Source: CAVIQK01 sp963644945 (GTDB lineage: Bacteria; Bacillota; Clostridia; Christensenellales; DTU072). Taken from it: a DNA stretch of 64,000 nucleotides. The stretch is from positions 142,710 to 206,709 of the forward strand of contig CAVIQK010000001.1 of assembly GCA_963644945.1 (NCBI GenBank), read 5' to 3'. Below, piece after piece: positions 61,009-64,000 of the stretch. Under the pieces are notes generated by a model. The model had not been told where the DNA came from. It worked only from the letters and a program-made list of their open reading frames with translations, and ran no database searches. A program made the translations under genes and the position numbers. Position 1 is the stretch's first letter. Every line of letters begins with the position of its first letter.

Positions 61009-61377
61009 ATGGCTCGTATAGCAGGTGTAGATTTACCCCGTGAAAAGAGAGTAGAAATTGGTCTTACATACATATACGGCATCGGTCTTACCACGTCGCA
61101 AAACCTTTTGGCAGCGACCGGTATCAATCCCGACACCAGAGTAAAAGACCTTTCCGAAGACGAAGTCGCTAAAATCAGAGATTATATCGAATCTCACTTG
61201 ACCGTAGAAGGTGATTTGAAGCGTGAAGTCGGAATGAACATTAAGAGATTACAAGAAATAGGCTGCTACCGTGGAGTCCGTCATCGTAAAGGATTGCCGG
61301 TTAGAGGACAAAGTACAAAGCAAAACGCTCGTACTCGTAAGGGACCCAAACGTACTGTTGGGCGCTCCAAGAAGTAA
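61009..61377 (+). CDS. rpsM: 30S ribosomal protein S13
   Basis: 122 aa. ARIAGVDLPREKRVEIGLTYI at the start, RGVRHRKGLPVRGQSTKQNA and the basic tail that touches P-site tRNA. The ATG at 61009 follows TTGGAGG; an upstream TTG is rejected. Confidence 0.97.
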   Translation: MARIAGVDLPREKRVEIGLTYIYGIGLTTSQNLLAATGINPDTRVKDLSEDEVAKIRDYIESHLTVEGDLKREVGMNIKRLQEIGCYRGVRHRKGLPVRGQSTKQNARTRKGPKRTVGRSKK

Positions 61378-61396
61378 TTAAGAGGAGTATGTAAAA

Positions 61397-61789
61397 ATGG
61401 CAGTCAGAAAATCTACTATTAAGAAAAGAAAAGATATCAAACGTATTGACAAAGGTCAAATGCACGTTCATGCATCCTTTAACAACACAATCGTTACCTT
61501 TACCGATATGCAAGGCAACACAGTAAGTTGGTCTTCCGCAGGAAAACTCGGCTACAAAGGCAGCCGTAAATCGACCGCTTATGTCGCACAACTCGTCGCA
61601 GAAGATGCTGCAAAACAAGCAAAGGTACACGGACTTAGACAAGTCGAAGTCTATATCAAGGGACCCGGTCAAGGAAGAGAATCCGCAATCAGAGCGCTCG
61701 CTCTCGTTGAAATGGAAGCAACCAAAATTCAAGATGTCTCTCCTATCCCCCACAACGGATGCCGTCCCCCGAAAAGAAGAAGACTGTAA
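61397..61789 (+). CDS. rpsK: 30S ribosomal protein S11
   Basis: 130 aa. HVHASFNNTIVTFTDMQGN and the invariant ending HNGCRPPKRRRL. Platform protein near the 3' end of 16S rRNA. Confidence 0.98.
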   Translation: MAVRKSTIKKRKDIKRIDKGQMHVHASFNNTIVTFTDMQGNTVSWSSAGKLGYKGSRKSTAYVAQLVAEDAAKQAKVHGLRQVEVYIKGPGQGRESAIRALALVEMEATKIQDVSPIPHNGCRPPKRRRL

Positions 61790-61807
61790 TTTTAGGAGGC
61801 AATTAAC

Positions 61808-62428
61808 ATGGCAAGATATACTGGTGCCGTCTGTAAACTTTGCAGACGTGAAGGCACAAAATTATTCTTAAAAGGCGACCGTTGCATGTCCGAAAAGTGC
61901 GCACTCAACAAACGTTTTGCACCTCCCGGACAACATGGCGCAGCAAGAAAGAAAGCGACCGGATATTCGGTTCAGCTTCGTGAAAAACAAAAAGCAAAAA
62001 GAGCTTACGGCCTTTTGGAAAAACAATTCCATATGTATTATGACATGGCCGATAAAATGCGTGGAGTCACCGGTGACAACATGCTCTCTTTGATCGAAAG
62101 AAGACTTGACAATGTTGTCTATCGTATGGGAATCGCAGTTTCCAGAGCCCAAGCAAGACAATTCGTCAACCACGGTCTCATCACAGTCAACGGTAAGCGT
62201 GTAAATATCGCTTCTTACCAAACCAAGGCTAACGATGTTATCGCAATTAAAGAAAATAAGAAAGACAAAGCACCGTTCGTCGCACTTAAAGAAGGTAAAG
62301 TTACCACTCCCGAATGGCTTACATTCGATCCCGCAACTTTGACCGGAACGGTTGTCAGACTACCCGAACGCAGTGATATCGACTTGAACGTACAAGAACA
62401 CATGATCGTCGAATTGTACTCTAAGTAA
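61808..62428 (+). CDS. rpsD: 30S ribosomal protein S4, zinc type
   Basis: 206 aa. MARYTGAVCKLCRREGTKLF with a four-Cys zinc site (CKLC, CMSEKC) and the S4 RNA-binding domain. In some bacteria S4 represses the alpha operon by binding its leader; here rpsD sits within this operon, unlike in Bacillus where it is separate. Confidence 0.97.
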   Translation: MARYTGAVCKLCRREGTKLFLKGDRCMSEKCALNKRFAPPGQHGAARKKATGYSVQLREKQKAKRAYGLLEKQFHMYYDMADKMRGVTGDNMLSLIERRLDNVVYRMGIAVSRAQARQFVNHGLITVNGKRVNIASYQTKANDVIAIKENKKDKAPFVALKEGKVTTPEWLTFDPATLTGTVVRLPERSDIDLNVQEHMIVELYSK

Positions 62429-62445
62429 TTAGGAGGGAAATTGAT

Positions 62446-63417
62446 ATGTTCAAATTGCAAATGGACCAACCGAGAATTTCTGTTGTCAATACAGAAAAAA
62501 GCGCTGATCAAGAACTCTTGTTTGTCGTCGAACCTCTTTGGAGAGGCTATGGCACGACTATCGGCAACAGTTTGAGACGTATGCTTTGCACTGCTCTTCC
62601 CGGAGCAGCGATTATTGGCATCGAAATAGACGGGGTTGCTCATGAATTTTCTACAATTCCCGGTGTTAGAGAAGATGTCAGCGAAATCATCCTAAATCTT
62701 AAAGGTGTCGCAGTAAAAGTTCATTCCGATGACAAAGAATATCAAACAACAGTCACCCTCAAAAAGAACACTGCCGGTGCAGTATGTGCATCCGACATTG
62801 CTGTTCCTTCCGATGTAGAAATAATGAACGGTGATCAATATATTTGTTCGTTGGAAGAAGGCGCATCCCTCAACATGACATTGACTATCGGTGTCGGCAA
62901 AGGATACCAATCTTCGAAAGAAACAAAAGAACTCAAACCCAAAGCACCTATCGGTTATATTCCTATTGACGCATTGTTCTCCCCTGTCGTAGCAGTCAGT
63001 TACACAGTAGAAAGCACTCGTGTCGAGCAATCTATCGATTATGATAAATTGACTCTTAGAGTAGAAACCAACGCCGCTAGCACACCCAAAGAGGTCGTTT
63101 CCCTAGCCGCAAAGATCATGAATGATCATCTTTCACTATTCATTGACCTTGCAGAGAATGTGTTTGCCGACACAGTGTTCCAACAACCTGTCGATGACCA
63201 AGGCAAAGATGTTCTTAAAATGTTGATTGAAGAATTGGAATTGTCCGTAAGACCTCTCAACTGCTTGAAGAGAGCCGGAATCTATACAGTCGGCGATCTC
63301 GTAGGCAAAACTTACGACGAACTTCTCAAAGTCCGCAACCTCGGCAAGAAGTCTTTGGACGAAATTATTAAAAAACTAGAAAGTATGAATCTCAACCTTT
63401 GTTCAAAGGATGAGTAA
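62446..63417 (+). CDS. rpoA: RNA polymerase alpha subunit
   Basis: 323 aa. The N-terminal domain assembles RNAP (PLWRGYGTTIGNSLRRMLC, GVREDVSEIILNLKGVAV). The C-terminal DNA-binding domain ends with LGKKSLDEIIKKLESMNLNL. Starts behind AGGAGGG. Genes rpoB and rpoC are not in this window. Confidence 0.98.
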   Translation: MFKLQMDQPRISVVNTEKSADQELLFVVEPLWRGYGTTIGNSLRRMLCTALPGAAIIGIEIDGVAHEFSTIPGVREDVSEIILNLKGVAVKVHSDDKEYQTTVTLKKNTAGAVCASDIAVPSDVEIMNGDQYICSLEEGASLNMTLTIGVGKGYQSSKETKELKPKAPIGYIPIDALFSPVVAVSYTVESTRVEQSIDYDKLTLRVETNAASTPKEVVSLAAKIMNDHLSLFIDLAENVFADTVFQQPVDDQGKDVLKMLIEELELSVRPLNCLKRAGIYTVGDLVGKTYDELLKVRNLGKKSLDEIIKKLESMNLNLCSKDE

Positions 63418-63427
63418 GGAGTAAACA

Positions 63428-63940
63428 ATGGCAGGACAGCGCAAACTTGGAAAACGCACTGACATAAGAGTGCAACTTATTGAAAGCCAAGCAACTCAAC
63501 TTCTTTGGTACGGCAAAATCAACACAACCGTAGAAAGAGCAAAAGAGGTTAGAAAAGTTGCTGAAAAACTTATTACACTTGCAGTCCGTACTTATGATGA
63601 TACAGTAGAAGTGGAAAAGGAAGTTGTCGGAAAGAACGGTAACAAAACTACCAAGAAATTCACTAACGACGGTCCTAAAAAACTCGCTGCAAGAAGAAAA
63701 ATGATGGCTGTTTTGGATGATATTCAAGAAGAAAAAGCAGAAAAAGAATCCAAATCTGACTATGCAGCACGTACAAAGGATGTCAACCATCCTCTCATCG
63801 AAAAACTTTTCGGCGAATATGGTCCTAAATACAGAGCCAGAGCCGAAGAAAAAGGTCAAGGCGGCGGATATACCAGAATCCTCAAAACCGGCAACAGACG
63901 TGGGGATGATGCATCTCTCTGCATCCTCGAACTAGTATAA
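63428..63940 (+). CDS. rplQ: 50S ribosomal protein L17 with long insertion
   Basis: 170 aa, about 50 longer than most L17. RKLGKRTDIRVQLIESQATQL at the start. The extra residues lie between the N-terminal domain and the final beta hairpin (GGGYTRILKTGNRRGDDASL), roughly 60-115, and are rich in Lys and Glu. Last gene of the alpha operon; the repeat family begins directly at its stop. Confidence 0.96.
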   Translation: MAGQRKLGKRTDIRVQLIESQATQLLWYGKINTTVERAKEVRKVAEKLITLAVRTYDDTVEVEKEVVGKNGNKTTKKFTNDGPKKLAARRKMMAVLDDIQEEKAEKESKSDYAARTKDVNHPLIEKLFGEYGPKYRARAEEKGQGGGYTRILKTGNRRGDDASLCILELV

Positions 63941-64000
63941 TTTTAGCGTATATCGGCACACCTACTTCGCAAAACTCCGCTACTCACTGCTAGAGTACGA
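63940..64000. repeat. Diverged copy of the intergenic repeat, cut by the window end
   Basis: Begins ATTTTAGCGTATATCGGCAC and keeps the blocks CGCAAAACT and CTAGAGTAC in the same order and spacing as copies at 37588 and 37708, while the segments between them differ. Only about half of the unit is inside the window. It shares the last base of the rplQ stop. Confidence 0.75.

Overview
The window is a 64 kb stretch of a low-to-moderate GC chromosome from an anaerobic Bacillota lineage, probably a Clostridia-related gut bacterium. Four things point there. The S10-spc-alpha ribosomal superoperon includes rpsD and a KOW-domain gene between map and infA. L33, S14, L36, S4 and adenylate kinase are zinc-type. 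Shine-Dalgarno sequences are strong (AGGAGG) and promoters are near-consensus sigma-A type. The genome also has a c-di-AMP cyclase (CdaA). No rRNA, tRNA, CRISPR array, insertion sequence or phage gene was seen.

Layout. 1-92: 3' end of tuf. 285-2929 (minus): NahK-like sugar kinase, CBM9-like protein and GalE, a likely hexosamine/galactose salvage operon, divergent from an ECF S-component. 3815-4935: two small membrane or LURP-like unknowns. 5091-11488: secA, prfB, tsaD, a TrmN6-type methylase and rsmI. 11549-21521 (minus): PAP2 phosphatase, zinc phospholipase-C-like protein, GH13 alpha-glucosidase, DUF3810 metalloprotease-like protein, radical SAM activase-like protein, GPH sugar transporter, BMP-family lipoprotein and CPA2 antiporter. 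21672-32295: holA, a 6-TM unknown, cdaA, aspartokinase, secG, smpB, metY, metA, recF, argS and a YgjP-like metallopeptidase. 32347-37583: M18 and M29 aminopeptidases, YjbQ, a PlsC/zinc-ribbon fusion and class II aldolase.

37588-37826 holds two tandem copies of a structured ~120 bp repeat. A third, diverged copy starts at 63940, directly after rplQ, and runs off the window. 38025-40952: an Apt-like phosphoribosyltransferase, then rpmG-secE-nusG-rplK-rplA. 41085-46682: an unknown membrane-anchored 576-aa protein followed by a complete phosphorelay (hybrid kinase, REC-HD-GYP, HPt). 46679-48037 (minus): MATE exporter. 48271-63940: rpsJ to rplQ, with secY, adk, map and infA in the usual places.

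How the genes work together. Two large blocks are the core translation and secretion machinery: ribosomal proteins, RNAP alpha, SecA/SecE/SecG/SecY, IF1, Map, NusG and SmpB. metA-metY is a two-gene homoserine-to-homocysteine path using acetyl-CoA, fed by the nearby aspartokinase. The minus-strand clusters look like carbohydrate uptake and breakdown. Less explained signals are the repeat family at 3' ends of highly expressed operons, the phosphorelay with its unknown partner, a structured rpsM leader with a 4-codon ORF, the CdaA neighbourhood lacking CdaR, and several apparently leaderless genes.
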